From positions 310,001 through 374,000 of the forward strand of contig CAVYVI010000014.1 of NCBI GenBank assembly GCA_963771905.1: 64,000 nucleotides of DNA, written 5' to 3'. The stretch is from Palsa-147 sp963771905 (GTDB lineage Bacteria > Acidobacteriota > Terriglobia > Acidiferrales > UBA7541). Shown piece after piece: positions 7,693-16,389 of the stretch. Position 1 is the stretch's first letter; each line of letters starts with the position of its first letter. A program made the translations under genes and the position numbers. Below the pieces are notes generated by a model. The model saw only the letters and a program-made list of their open reading frames with translations, was not told the origin of the DNA and made no database searches.

Positions 7693-8660
7693 ACGCGCCC
7701 GCGCGGCTCATCGTGATCCTGGGCCCCACCGCTTCGGGAAAATCCGCGCTCGGAATTCGTCTCGCGAAAAAACTCGACGGCGAAATCGTCGTCTGTGATT
7801 CAACGCAAGTTTATCGCCGCTTCGACATCGGCACCGCGAAAATTCTGCCCGCCGCGCAGCAGGGAATTCCGCACTGGATGATCGATGTGGTCGAGCCCGC
7901 CGAAGTTTTTACTGCCGGCGATTACCGCCGCCGCGCCGAAATGGTCTTACGCGACATTCGCGCACGCGGCCGCGTCCCCATCGTCACCGCCGGCACAGGC
8001 CTCTATCTTCGCGCGCTGCTCGAAGGCCTCGCCGAAGCGCCCACGCGCTCCGAAGATCTGCGCACGCGCCTGCGCGAAATTTCGGCCCGCCGCGGCGCGG
8101 CCCATCTTCATCGCTTGCTTCAGCGCGTCGATCGCGAGACGTCCGCGCGCATTGCCGCGGAGGACGCGCAGAAAATCATTCGCGCCATCGAGATTCGCCT
8201 ACTCGCGAAAAGATCTGTCGGCGAAGTGCATAGCCGCGGTCGCGCGCCGCTTGAGGGCTTCTCGCCGCTTAAAATTGCCTTGCGCCCACCGCGCGCCGCG
8301 CTCTACGCTCGCATTGAGAAGCGCGTTTACGAGATGTTCGACGCGGGCTGGCTCGACGAAGTTCGCCAACTCCTCCGCTCAGGCGTCCCGCGCGATTCCA
8401 AACCCTTCACCTTCATCGGTTATCGCGAAATTCTTGCCCATCTCGATGGAACTGCGGCGCTCCCGCTAACCGTCGCCGCCGCACAAGCGCCGCGCGTCCG
8501 CGAGCTTCCGCGCGAATCCATCATCCCCGAAATTCAAAAATCCACGCGCCATTTCTCGAAGCGCCAACTCACCTGGTTCGCCCGCGAATCCGGCGCGCAT
8601 TGGCTCGAATCTTTCGGCGACGATCCCTCCATCGAGTCCCGCGCCCTCGCTCTTCTCTGA
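7689..8660 (+). CDS. miaA: tRNA dimethylallyltransferase MiaA
   Basis: 323 residues. The P-loop GPTASGKS is at residues 12-19, followed by the substrate motif CDSTQVYRRFDIGTAK, the DPPT-type loop HWMIDVVEP, AGTGLYLRALLEG, and the C-terminal KRQLTWFARE. MiaA adds the dimethylallyl group to A37 of UNN-decoding tRNAs. The start at 7689 is fixed by the ATGA overlap with the small upstream peptide. The segment just before the final motif (about residues 262-285) looks longer and more Ala/Pro-rich than usual. It is the last gene of the fabZ-lpxA operon. Confidence 0.95.
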   Translation: MNAPARLIVILGPTASGKSALGIRLAKKLDGEIVVCDSTQVYRRFDIGTAKILPAAQQGIPHWMIDVVEPAEVFTAGDYRRRAEMVLRDIRARGRVPIVTAGTGLYLRALLEGLAEAPTRSEDLRTRLREISARRGAAHLHRLLQRVDRETSARIAAEDAQKIIRAIEIRLLAKRSVGEVHSRGRAPLEGFSPLKIALRPPRAALYARIEKRVYEMFDAGWLDEVRQLLRSGVPRDSKPFTFIGYREILAHLDGTAALPLTVAAAQAPRVRELPRESIIPEIQKSTRHFSKRQLTWFARESGAHWLESFGDDPSIESRALALL

Positions 8661-8707
8661 CGTCGTTTTTCCCTAAGAGGTCAGCGCCCCAGCGCTTGAA
8701 CGCACTT

Positions 8708-9694
8708 TCACTGTGTCTCCGGCATTTTCTCGAGCGCTCCGGCCGGCAATTCTCCCAGTCCGATATGTTTTTTCAGCCAATCATAGCGGTCGCGCCGCGC
8801 CTGGGCATTCAAAGAATGCGTCGCGTCGTAATACTGGACCTCTTTCGGCCCTGTGCTCATCTCGAAATAGTGCTTTTCCATCGGCACGGTCATGAACTCG
8901 TCGTGCGTGGCATATTGAAAGAACGCCGGCGACGGCCCAAAATACGCCGCATACGTGCCCGGATCCGTCCACGCATATTTCGTGAGATACTCCTGGATTT
9001 TTTCACCGCCGACCGCTTTCCGGAACGCCACGATTTGCGGCAGGTCGGACTTCAGCATGTCTGAAACTTCCACTGGATTTCCCATAAACACGAACGCCGT
9101 CGGCCGCTTGTCCACCGCGTCCAGAATCGCGCCCGCAATGGCGCCGAAGCTGTGCCCGACGTACGCTACGCGCTTCGCGTCCACGTCCGCTCGCGTGAGC
9201 AGCACGTCGAGCCCGCGCCGCAGGTCCACTGTCTCTTGCCGCGTTACTTCCGCCGCTTGCGAGCTCAGCGGATCGGCGTCGAGCTTGAATCCCTGTCGCA
9301 CCTGCGGCGCGTCGATCATCAGCGACACGACTCCCGCTTGCGCCAGGATGATTGCCTCTTCCAAAAATTCGCCGCGATTCGCGCTCGGCGAATTCGGCAT
9401 CATCCAATGCCCCCACAGAATCGCCGCAAATTTTCCTTTTTCCGCCGGCACAACCAGATACGCCGGGACGCGTCCGCCCAACGGGCTCGCATAATCGATG
9501 TCGTGAATTTTCACGCCGCCGCGATCCCGCACGCCCCTTTCCTCCACATCGAGCGCCGGCGTCGCGTCATATGCAAAATGCTGCGCCAATTGCGGCAGCG
9601 TCTCGTGCGCCTTCGTCGCGCTCGCGGGCGTCAGCTCCATCGCGGCGCAAATCACTATCGCCGCCATCATGGCCATTACCGCCGACATCGTCAT
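8708..9694 (-). CDS. exported alpha/beta hydrolase (dienelactone hydrolase-like)
   Basis: 328 residues from the ATG at 9694, which has GGAGG a few bases upstream. The first ~27 residues form a signal peptide (MTMSAVMAMMAAIVICAAM, cleavage near ASA). The nucleophile elbow is GHSFGA, the strand before it is RVAYVG, and a late His lies in ATHSLNAQARRDRYDWL. The acid is probably the Asp in ATHDEF. An early GHWMMPNS motif fits the oxyanion region. It is a secreted or periplasmic esterase/peptidase-like hydrolase of unknown substrate. It converges with miaA across 47 bp that contain no convincing terminator. Confidence 0.8.
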   Translation of the reverse strand: MTMSAVMAMMAAIVICAAMELTPASATKAHETLPQLAQHFAYDATPALDVEERGVRDRGGVKIHDIDYASPLGGRVPAYLVVPAEKGKFAAILWGHWMMPNSPSANRGEFLEEAIILAQAGVVSLMIDAPQVRQGFKLDADPLSSQAAEVTRQETVDLRRGLDVLLTRADVDAKRVAYVGHSFGAIAGAILDAVDKRPTAFVFMGNPVEVSDMLKSDLPQIVAFRKAVGGEKIQEYLTKYAWTDPGTYAAYFGPSPAFFQYATHDEFMTVPMEKHYFEMSTGPKEVQYYDATHSLNAQARRDRYDWLKKHIGLGELPAGALEKMPETQ

Positions 9695-9784
9695 CGCCCC
9701 TCCAGATCGCGGGCCAAAAAACTCAGAGGGCGGCAACGCGCCGAACGAAGCTCGGGCCGCCGCCCCCAGAATTTTTTGCGGTCG

Positions 9785-10273
9785 CTACGGTGCGACCACA
9801 ATCGCGAGCCTTACTCCCGGATATACTGGATCAATCAGATAGTAATTCCCGTCGATGAAGTCGACGTACACCAGATCGCTGTAGGCCCAGCGCGCTGGCC
9901 ACGGATCGACCAAATTAAAATAATATCCGCCGTACTGAAATCGCGGATGCCCCTCAAACGTTTCGATGTGGCCGACGCGGAACCGGTGCTGCACGCCGAA
10001 ATGCGCCTTGAACTTGTCGTCCGGAATTCGGCCGCTGCCGTGCGGTGCCATTTCGTGGGCCTGCGGGTGCGCGGGAGCCGCGTGCTCTTCGGGTTTCGGC
10101 TTGGCCTTTTCTTCCGGCTTCGCCTTCTCGTCCGGCTTGGCCTCTTCGTGGTGTTCGGCAGGCTTCGCCTCGTCCTGTTTGGGCTTGTCGTCCTGCGGCC
10201 GCGCGAACGCGGGCGCCGCCGTTCCAACGGCCAAAAACAAGATTGCTGAGCCAATCCATGCAGTTGCTTTCAT
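9785..10273 (-). CDS. exported protein with Lys/Glu/Pro/His-rich linker and C-terminal Tyr-rich domain
   Basis: 162 residues. The ATG at 10273 has GGAGGC eight bases upstream. A signal peptide (AILFLAVGTAAPAFA) is followed by a highly charged repetitive linker of KPE/EEAK/HAAPAHP units. A C-terminal segment of about 65 residues carries GYYFNLVDPWPARWAYSD and DGNYYLIDPVYPG. That domain resembles small periplasmic modules of unknown function that precede a conserved Tyr/Pro-rich end. Most likely envelope-associated; no enzymatic motif is seen. Confidence 0.65.
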   Translation of the reverse strand: MKATAWIGSAILFLAVGTAAPAFARPQDDKPKQDEAKPAEHHEEAKPDEKAKPEEKAKPKPEEHAAPAHPQAHEMAPHGSGRIPDDKFKAHFGVQHRFRVGHIETFEGHPRFQYGGYYFNLVDPWPARWAYSDLVYVDFIDGNYYLIDPVYPGVRLAIVVAP

Positions 10274-10678
10274 CGGTCGTGCCTCCATTCGATTCTTGGT
10301 TTGCGAGCGCCAACTCTGCTTCAATTGGATGGCGCCTGCTTCAAAACGTGACGTGGCCTAAATGCATCTGGCGAAGGATCGATTTTGTGACTCGTACGGA
10401 GAATCCTCGGCGTTGGTTCTGTCGGAGTTGGATCGCATTCCAATCGGTGCGTGTGACTCGTAGATCCGGCAGAAAGTTCATTCGGGTTCGGGCCGGGTGT
10501 TGCGCCGTGGCTGGGTTGTCGCAGCATGGCTCCGCGGCCACGATATCCGAAGATTCAAGAAATTTCAATTTCGCCGTCTGCGCAAATTGGCGGCACGCGG
10601 CAGTGAAAAGCGAAACGCGATGAAGGAAAAGAGGAAAATGGAATTGAGTGGCGGCGGCACGCGGCGGCGCGCGCGGGC
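10274..10678. other. intergenic stretch without recognisable gene
   Basis: About 400 bp between two - strand genes. Short open frames exist on both strands, but none has a ribosome-binding site, a signal peptide or family resemblance. No tRNA-like fold, long dyad or promoter pair stands out. Confidence 0.5.
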
Positions 10679-11197
10679 TCAAGCAGTTGGAGCAGGACGA
10701 TCGCGAGCGCCGGTCAGCGAGTGAACCGAAAGCGCCATTATCAAGAGGCCCAGCACGCCCAGCGGCATCACCCATTCTTTTTCTCGAGCTACCACGCCCG
10801 CGACGCGGCTGACGGAGGGATGCGTCCCGAGATACTCAAGCCGAATCCGCTCGCCGGGATTGAGTGTCTAGCCGGTTTGCGTGCTTTCGAACGACCGACC
10901 ATCGGGAAGGACGTACTCGTACGTCACGTAGCTCTGCGCCGTGTGGTTCGCGCCGTACGACAAGCTAGAGTAGAGAACCGTTCCCACAATCTCCCGGCTG
11001 TTCAATTTGTACAGATAGTCGAGACCGCTCCTGCCCACGGAAATCAAAGCGAGCAACAAACCAAACGCGCCGAACAGAAGCAACCCGGTGCGTTCGTTTG
11101 CCGCCGTGCGTTTCGTGCGTCCATTTTCTGCGAACCACCCGCGCCCGCCAATGGTACGCCCTGACCCCTTTCGACACGGCAAAGTCCGACATAGCAT
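10679..11197 (-). pseudogene. DUF3592-like membrane protein interrupted by an in-frame amber codon
   Basis: One frame runs from the ATG at 11197 to the TGA at 10679-10681, broken only by TAG at 10868-10870. Before the stop there is a hydrophobic helix (LLLFGAFGLLLALISVG) and a beta-rich part ending in YVTYEYVLPDGRSFES. Directly after it the same frame continues TLNPGERIRLEYLGTHPSVSR and a second helix, PLGVLGLLIMALSVH. Helix, extracytoplasmic domain and helix together make the ~170-residue plan of DUF3592 proteins. So the stop lies inside a conserved domain: a recent pseudogene, a base-call error, or readthrough. Confidence 0.65.
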
Positions 11198-11666
11198 CGG
11201 CGGGCCGGTTTCCAATACAACGGCTAGACCGAGTTGCTCGGAACTCTTCGATGGGACGGATTACATGAGCCAGGGCGGCGGAATCCCGGAATATACATGG
11301 TTCCCGAAGCCAGGGAGGTTTCATTGGAATTGCAAGTTTATCTATCCACGATTATGGCTGAGCCTCTCAGAACCTGGGATTTTGACAAGAATTGTGCGCT
11401 GTGGAATCTAACAAGCAATCAGTAACAAGAAGTTCTCCTGCCTGTCACTCTGTCTGCAAGACCATAGAGCAGATACACGAGCGCCCGATGCCGATCGAAT
11501 GAGCAAAGGTCACATCGTAGACTTATCGCTCGATCAGGAAATATCTGCGCGCTAATGTCGGGGACGAGGACGCCAACGTGGCTCCGGTCCACCAGGCATC
11601 GTCACGCGACTGGCGGACCGCAGCAGATGACGGGAAGACCTCCCGGGCACCGGCAAGAGCGGCAGC
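11198..11666. other. intergenic stretch without recognisable gene
   Basis: About 470 bp. I see no credible coding frame, tRNA or terminator. Base composition is more mixed than in the flanking genes. It could hold decayed sequence, since the neighbouring gene is interrupted. Confidence 0.5.
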
Positions 11667-12785
11667 TCACTGAGATTCATCTTTCGCCCGTGTCTGGTCC
11701 GTAATCCAGTTCACTTCCCAAGTCTTGCCCCCATCATCCGAGAAGGACTGCTCGAAATGTGCCGAGTTCGGCGTGATCTCCGACCAGGCGTATCGAACAA
11801 AAATTTCTCTGCCGTTGATTGGCTCCTGATCGTAAAATTCGCCGCGTCCATTCTTGAAGTCTCCGACGGTGGGTGGCATTGCCAAAATGCCGTTCCTGCC
11901 GTTCGCCCAAAACAGGCTCCACTGATGAGATTGCGGATTGTACAGGCGCAGAGTCAGACCTTCGATATGGCCAGAAGCGCCGTCCGTCTCGAATTCCTCC
12001 AGCTCGGCTCGCCCATCCCAAACCTTTCGCGTCACCGTTGTGCCGTCAAACTCGACCCACGTGCTTGATCCTGTCAGAGGATTCACCAGCCGCTTGAGGT
12101 GGATTTTCCACGCGCCGATCTCGAAATCAAAATCGTGTTGCCCCGGTTCCATGTCGGCGGAGTGAGGCGGCGCTTGCACTGGATCTTCCTTTGTGCGCGT
12201 CAATTTCGCGATCACGTTCGGCTCCCAGGTTTTTCCTCCGTCATCCGAAAATGCCTGTTCGAAACGGTGCGAATCCGCGGTGATGTCCGACCAAATAATC
12301 CGAACCAAAATTGTTCGGCCGTTAAATGCCTCTTGATCGAAGAATTCGCCCCGCCCATTTTTGAATTCGCCGATCGACGGTTGGCCCAGCGTGCCGATCT
12401 TGCTGTTCGCAAAATTGAGGCTCCACTGGTGCGCTTGGGGGCTGTAGAGAAACAACCCCAAATCTTCGAAATGACCCTTCGCGCCGTCGGCTTCGACCTC
12501 CTCCAGTTGCGCGCGCCCGTCCCAAATCTTTCGAACGACCACCGTGCCGTCGAGTTCCACCCACTCGGTCGATCCCGTCAGCGGATGCTGCAGGCGCGAG
12601 ATGTGCGTCTTCCAGGTGCCGAAGTTGAAATCAAAATCGTGCTGCCCATCGCGCTCCCTGGTCGCGCGCTGCGCTCCTGTTTCGGCCGCGGCTTGGGCCG
12701 TTCCTGAAAACGCCCGAGTCGGCTGCGCCAGATAGCCGAGCGTGCACAACAAAAAATAGATCCCAATGCGCCGAAACATCTTCAT
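11667..12785 (-). CDS. exported protein with two tandem DUF1579-like domains
   Basis: 372 residues. The ATG at 12785 begins a signal peptide (IGIYFLLCTLGYLAQPTRA). The mature protein is two copies of one ~155-residue module. Copy one starts GQHDFDFNFGTWKTHISRL and copy two GQHDFDFEIGAWKIHLKRL. Both continue with a PLTGS-WVE-DGT pattern, VWDGRAELEE-like and HQWSL-like blocks, then FKNGRGEF-DQE and FEQ-FSDDGGKTWE. This resembles DUF1579-type lipocalin-like domains. The 5' end faces the MocR regulator gene 143 bp away, so the regulator might control it. Confidence 0.72.
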   Translation of the reverse strand: MKMFRRIGIYFLLCTLGYLAQPTRAFSGTAQAAAETGAQRATRERDGQHDFDFNFGTWKTHISRLQHPLTGSTEWVELDGTVVVRKIWDGRAQLEEVEADGAKGHFEDLGLFLYSPQAHQWSLNFANSKIGTLGQPSIGEFKNGRGEFFDQEAFNGRTILVRIIWSDITADSHRFEQAFSDDGGKTWEPNVIAKLTRTKEDPVQAPPHSADMEPGQHDFDFEIGAWKIHLKRLVNPLTGSSTWVEFDGTTVTRKVWDGRAELEEFETDGASGHIEGLTLRLYNPQSHQWSLFWANGRNGILAMPPTVGDFKNGRGEFYDQEPINGREIFVRYAWSEITPNSAHFEQSFSDDGGKTWEVNWITDQTRAKDESQ

Positions 12786-12928
12786 TGTTTCCTCCCGGTT
12801 CACGACTCGCATGCCCGAGCGAGCCGCCGCCATTTCGCACAGCCCTAGTTCATCCAGCGACGCTGCGAATCCCTCGCGGCAGCTGCAACAATGACCTTCC
12901 CTGTGATATTTTCAAAGATCCACTTTCC

Positions 12929-14365
12929 ATGCAATTCGTGATACCACTTTCGAGGAAGGGTGAACCGCTCTACCGTCAGGTGTACCGCGGCTTGCGGCAA
13001 GCCATCCTCTCGGGCACTTTCCGCGCCGGTGACTGCCTTCCGTCGACGCGTGATCTGGCTGAGGAACTTGGCATTTCGAGGACGGTTGTGCTCCTCGCTT
13101 ACGATCAATTGCTTGCGGAAGGCTTCGTAGCTGGCCGCGGCGGTTCAGGAACGTATGTTTCCGAAGGATTGGGCGGCAGCAGGCCAAGAAGACTGCAAAA
13201 CTCCGCCGGGCTGCAACTTTCGCGGTACGGTTCGGCAGCCGCCGCTATTGCCGCAACTGTCGATTTTCCCGGCCGCCGCTCGATTCCTCTCCGCTACGAT
13301 TTCGCGTATGGAGGACGCGGCGACGTCGAAACTTTTCCCTTCGAAATGTGGCGGCGCATCTTGCTGCGCCATGCGCGCAAGGCCCCTGTCCGGGAGCTTG
13401 ACTATGGTGCGGCGGCTGGCAGCCTCGCTCTTCGCGAGGCCATTTCTGTCCATGTGCGCCGGTCTCGCGCCGTGCTCTGCGATTCGTCGCAAGTGATTGT
13501 CGTTAACGGCTCGCAGCAAGCCTTGGATCTTGTTGCACGGGTATTGATAGAGCGCGGCGATCCCGTCGCTATTGAGGATCCGCAATATCAGGGCGCGACG
13601 GAAATCCTTCGCACCGTGGGCGCTCGTTTGCTGCCGGTGCCCGTCGATCGCGACGGCTTGAATCCCGGCAAGCTGCCGAAGTATGCCCGCCTAGCCTTCG
13701 CAACTCCTTCGCACCAGTTTCCAACTGGCGCGATTCTTCCGCTCGCTCGCCGCCTGGCTCTCCTCGATTGGGCCAGGCGCAAAGACGCGGTCATAGTTGA
13801 AGACGACTACGATGGTGAGTTCCGTTACGAAGGACAGCCGCTCGAGTCTCTGCAAGGCCTCGATACGGAGGGACGCGTCATCTACATTGGAACGTTCTCG
13901 CGCACGGTCTTTTCGGCGCTTCGCATCGGTTACTTGATCGCTCCCAAATCACTGGTTCCCGCGTTTACCTCGACCAAATGGCTCTGTGATCGCCATACCG
14001 CGACGCTCGAACAAGAAACGCTCGCGGAGTTCATCTCGACGGGAATGTACGAACGCCATCTGCGTCGCGTTCGGCGCAGAAACACGGCGCGTCGTGAAGC
14101 GTTACTCGTCGCCATTCGCATTCATCTGGGAGATCGTGTCGAGGTCAGCGGTGACGGTGCTGGCGCTCACATCGTACTCTGGCCCGGCAAGCGCGTGTCG
14201 GAAAACGCCGTTATCGAAAGAGCGGCATCTCGCGGAGTTGGCATCTACGGAATATCCGGCTACTACTTGACGCGGCCTTCGAGAACCGGGCTAATGCTCG
14301 GCTACTCGCACATGAGGGAGCAAGAAATCCAAGAGGGTATCCGGCGTCTCAGCGAAATCCTCTGA
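12929..14365 (+). CDS. MocR/PdxR-type regulator (GntR HTH + aminotransferase-like domain) lacking the PLP lysine
   Basis: 478 residues. Residues 12-80 form a GntR winged helix (PLYRQVYRGLRQAILSG, LPSTRDLAEELGISRTVVLLAYDQL). Residues ~120-478 form a fold-type I aminotransferase domain (NGSQQALDLVARVL, VIVEDDYDGEFRY). In the family the PLP-binding Lys sits in GTFSK; here the codon at 13901-13903 gives Arg325 in GTFSRT. Internal aldimine formation should therefore be impossible at that site, so the effector may differ. The start is set by the family N terminus (MQFVIPLSRKGEPLYRQ); upstream codons add unrelated sequence. It is divergent from the DUF1579-like gene. Confidence 0.88.
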   Translation: MQFVIPLSRKGEPLYRQVYRGLRQAILSGTFRAGDCLPSTRDLAEELGISRTVVLLAYDQLLAEGFVAGRGGSGTYVSEGLGGSRPRRLQNSAGLQLSRYGSAAAAIAATVDFPGRRSIPLRYDFAYGGRGDVETFPFEMWRRILLRHARKAPVRELDYGAAAGSLALREAISVHVRRSRAVLCDSSQVIVVNGSQQALDLVARVLIERGDPVAIEDPQYQGATEILRTVGARLLPVPVDRDGLNPGKLPKYARLAFATPSHQFPTGAILPLARRLALLDWARRKDAVIVEDDYDGEFRYEGQPLESLQGLDTEGRVIYIGTFSRTVFSALRIGYLIAPKSLVPAFTSTKWLCDRHTATLEQETLAEFISTGMYERHLRRVRRRNTARREALLVAIRIHLGDRVEVSGDGAGAHIVLWPGKRVSENAVIERAASRGVGIYGISGYYLTRPSRTGLMLGYSHMREQEIQEGIRRLSEIL

Positions 14366-14643
14366 CCTCCGCCGCCTTCCTGCCGTGTTCAGAAACTGGC
14401 AACATCTGTTGCAGGCGCACCTTGAGTGGAAGCGACGCGGTGCCAAAATGAACCGTTCGCCCACGACCTCCGCGTGATTGCCCAAAGTGATCGAGCGTAT
14501 GCAACGTCATAGCTTTTCGCCGCCGGCAAGCCGCAGATCCGGCCATCGAGTCTCTTGTGTGCGATTGCGTCCGATGCCACACCTGGAAGAAATCGCCACG
14601 CCCGGCAAACGTGCCAATCAGAGAAACGTGCGCGACAAACGGA

Positions 14644-14649
14644 TATAAT
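14644..14649 (+). promoter_or_regulatory. candidate -10 element placed for a leaderless transcript
   Basis: A perfect TATAAT ends 8 bp before the ATG of the deaminase gene at 14658. Transcription would start at or within a base or two of the start codon. No clear -35 is seen, and no ribosome-binding site fits before the ATG, which agrees with leaderless initiation. Confidence 0.35.
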
Positions 14650-14657
14650 CGTTCTGC

Positions 14658-15167
14658 ATGATTCCTTCCACTTACAAACCACGAAAGAAATTCATGGAGC
14701 TGGCAGTCGCGGAGGCGAAACGCGCGGGTGACCGCGGCGACTATCCCATTGGCGCGGTCATCACGCGGCTTATCGGCAAAAGGGAAGTGGTGATTGCGAG
14801 CGCCGGGAATCGCGTAAAGACTTCGGGATCAAGCATCAAGCACGTCGAGTTGGAAACGCTGAAATACGTATCGAGCGGCTACGGGCGCTACCTGCCCGAC
14901 TTCGTTTTGTACTCGACGCACGAGCCGTGCGCGATGTGCGCCGGCGCATGCGTGTGGTCGAGAATTGGCGCGGTCGTTTACGGCGTTTCTCAGGAAGATA
15001 TCGCGGCGTATGGGCGCAAGCGCGGAACAGAAGAGTATAAGTGGCGAGCGTGTCTCATCCCGTGCCGGCTGGTCTTCGAGAAAGGCAATCATCTCATTCC
15101 GGTCACCGGCGGATTTCTCCGCCAAGAATGCCAAAAATTGTTCAGCTACAGGGCTGTGCGCCAGTAA
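14658..15167 (+). CDS. cytidine/deoxycytidylate-type nucleoside deaminase
   Basis: 169 residues of the zinc deaminase fold. Zinc and catalytic residues are in KHVELETLK (His and Glu of the HxE motif, with Val where Ala is commonest) and in HEPCAMCAGACVWS (the PCxxC motif). GDYPIGAVI precedes them as expected. Length and the C-terminal extension resemble guanine deaminase/TadA-like proteins. True TadA has other RNA-binding residues, so the substrate (guanine, cytosine, a nucleoside or a tRNA) is open. It is followed by a convergent membrane-protein gene. Confidence 0.82.
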   Translation: MIPSTYKPRKKFMELAVAEAKRAGDRGDYPIGAVITRLIGKREVVIASAGNRVKTSGSSIKHVELETLKYVSSGYGRYLPDFVLYSTHEPCAMCAGACVWSRIGAVVYGVSQEDIAAYGRKRGTEEYKWRACLIPCRLVFEKGNHLIPVTGGFLRQECQKLFSYRAVRQ

Positions 15168-15276
15168 CTAAGCGGAGCCGAATCTGCCGCGGCGCTGACG
15201 TGAGCGATCCCCGAGTCGCGTTCGACGCGAAGTGTGATTCTCCGTGTCTATTCGTGGGAGTTACTCAGGAGTTCGC

Positions 15277-15747
15277 TTACCCGCGCTGCGCGGTCAACAT
15301 GGCGAGAACAATCAATAGTGCGAACGTGGCAGCGTGAAGGATTACGTGCAACGTATTCGGCCGCATGCCATTGCGCTCCGGGAGAAACGCGTGCGTCGCT
15401 CCAAACATCACGTGATACCGCGCAGTGCGCTGTGCGTCCGGGTGGAGCAAGTATGGAATCCACCAGGCCTGCAACTCGCCTAAGAATAAGAGGCCGTAGC
15501 TGATCCAAAGCCACCAGTAGAGCCAGTTTGGATAGGTTCTGCCGTAGTAGATGACGCTGTCCACGAGTCCGATCGCGAACGGAATGAGGCTGATGAGCGT
15601 GCCAACGAGACGTTTGGCGAGCGGGTACGCTGCACGGACGCCTTTCAAGTCACTGAGAGATCCCAGAGGAATCCAATCGTGCAAGGCGAGGAACAGGACG
15701 ATAAAACTCTGAAGCGCAAGCGATGAGGCCATGGAGATGGAATGCAT
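15277..15747 (-). CDS. hypothetical membrane protein, about four helices
   Basis: 156 residues from the ATG at 15747. Hydrophobic segments are SLALQSFIVLFLAL, LVGTLISLIPFAIGLVDSVIYY, WLYWWLWISYGLLFLGEL and LHVILHAATFALLIVLAML. The loop after the third helix has PYLLHPDAQRTARYHVMFGATHAFLPERNG. The frame is open further upstream but carries no membrane or signal character there. A TATAAT 10 bp before this ATG supports the start. No family function is known to me. Confidence 0.65.
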   Translation of the reverse strand: MHSISMASSLALQSFIVLFLALHDWIPLGSLSDLKGVRAAYPLAKRLVGTLISLIPFAIGLVDSVIYYGRTYPNWLYWWLWISYGLLFLGELQAWWIPYLLHPDAQRTARYHVMFGATHAFLPERNGMRPNTLHVILHAATFALLIVLAMLTAQRG

Positions 15748-15757
15748 GAGGGCCCCG

Positions 15758-15763
15758 ATTATA
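15758..15763 (-). promoter_or_regulatory. candidate -10 element with very short leader
   Basis: ATTATA on the + strand reads TATAAT on the - strand, ending 10 bp before the ATG at 15747. The predicted leader is only a few bases, too short for a ribosome-binding site, and none is visible. No clear -35 element was found. Confidence 0.33.
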
Positions 15764-15977
15764 CGGCACGACGTCTTATTCCATTCTCTGTGTGACTTTT
15801 CCTGAGCGCGAGGTCCCGATTCATGCGTCGATCGGAGAACCGAAGAGCTGGAACGGGACTTGTCCGGCCGGGCGAGCTGCCCGGCGTTATCATTCGTGAT
15901 TGTCGCGCGCCGAGGGCTTGTGATACACCATGAATTGCCGTACAGAAGTACGGCAGATCGAGTCTGGAGGATGGAAA

Positions 15978-16208
15978 ATGACTGAAAATGAAAACCCGGA
16001 CCATGTCGAACTAATGCGCTTGCTGCAAGAGGCGAAGCCACTCATCGAGCCGCTATTTCGTGACCAGCAAAAGCAATGGGCCGACGACAGTCCGCTCGCT
16101 CAGGAGATCTCTGCGATTCTCGTGAAGCACCCGGAGTATTACGATGAGGTCCACGCTCACGTCGGCGAAATTTTTTCCAAGTTCAAAAAGTCAGCGGCAG
16201 GCGCATGA
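15978..16208 (+). CDS. small acidic hypothetical protein
   Basis: 76 residues starting MTENENPDHVELMRLL. GGAGG at 15966-15970 lies 7 bp before the ATG and decides this start over the in-frame ATG at 15930. The protein is helical and charged, with no signal peptide or membrane segment (EAKPLIEPLFRDQQKQW, ISAILVKHPEYYDEVHAHVGEIFSKFKK). No family is recognised. Confidence 0.6.
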   Translation: MTENENPDHVELMRLLQEAKPLIEPLFRDQQKQWADDSPLAQEISAILVKHPEYYDEVHAHVGEIFSKFKKSAAGA

Positions 16209-16389
16209 ACATAGAGCCGGGGGGAGTTTTCGGACTGCTCGGAGGCGCCCGCATCTCAAATGCACGGCCAATTGTCGAACTCGGCCTAAGTCGCGGTTAA
16301 CGCACGGATCGGAGAAACAGGCTACGGGTAGCGGATGTGTCCGGTCGCGCTTCGCGGCCACGCTGTTCCCTTACGGGAGGAATCGTTCC

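Noticed and set aside
14658..15167. Inactivated deaminase because HAE is HVE
   Set aside because: The zinc His, catalytic Glu and both Cys of PCxxC remain. Ala-to-Val between them is conservative.
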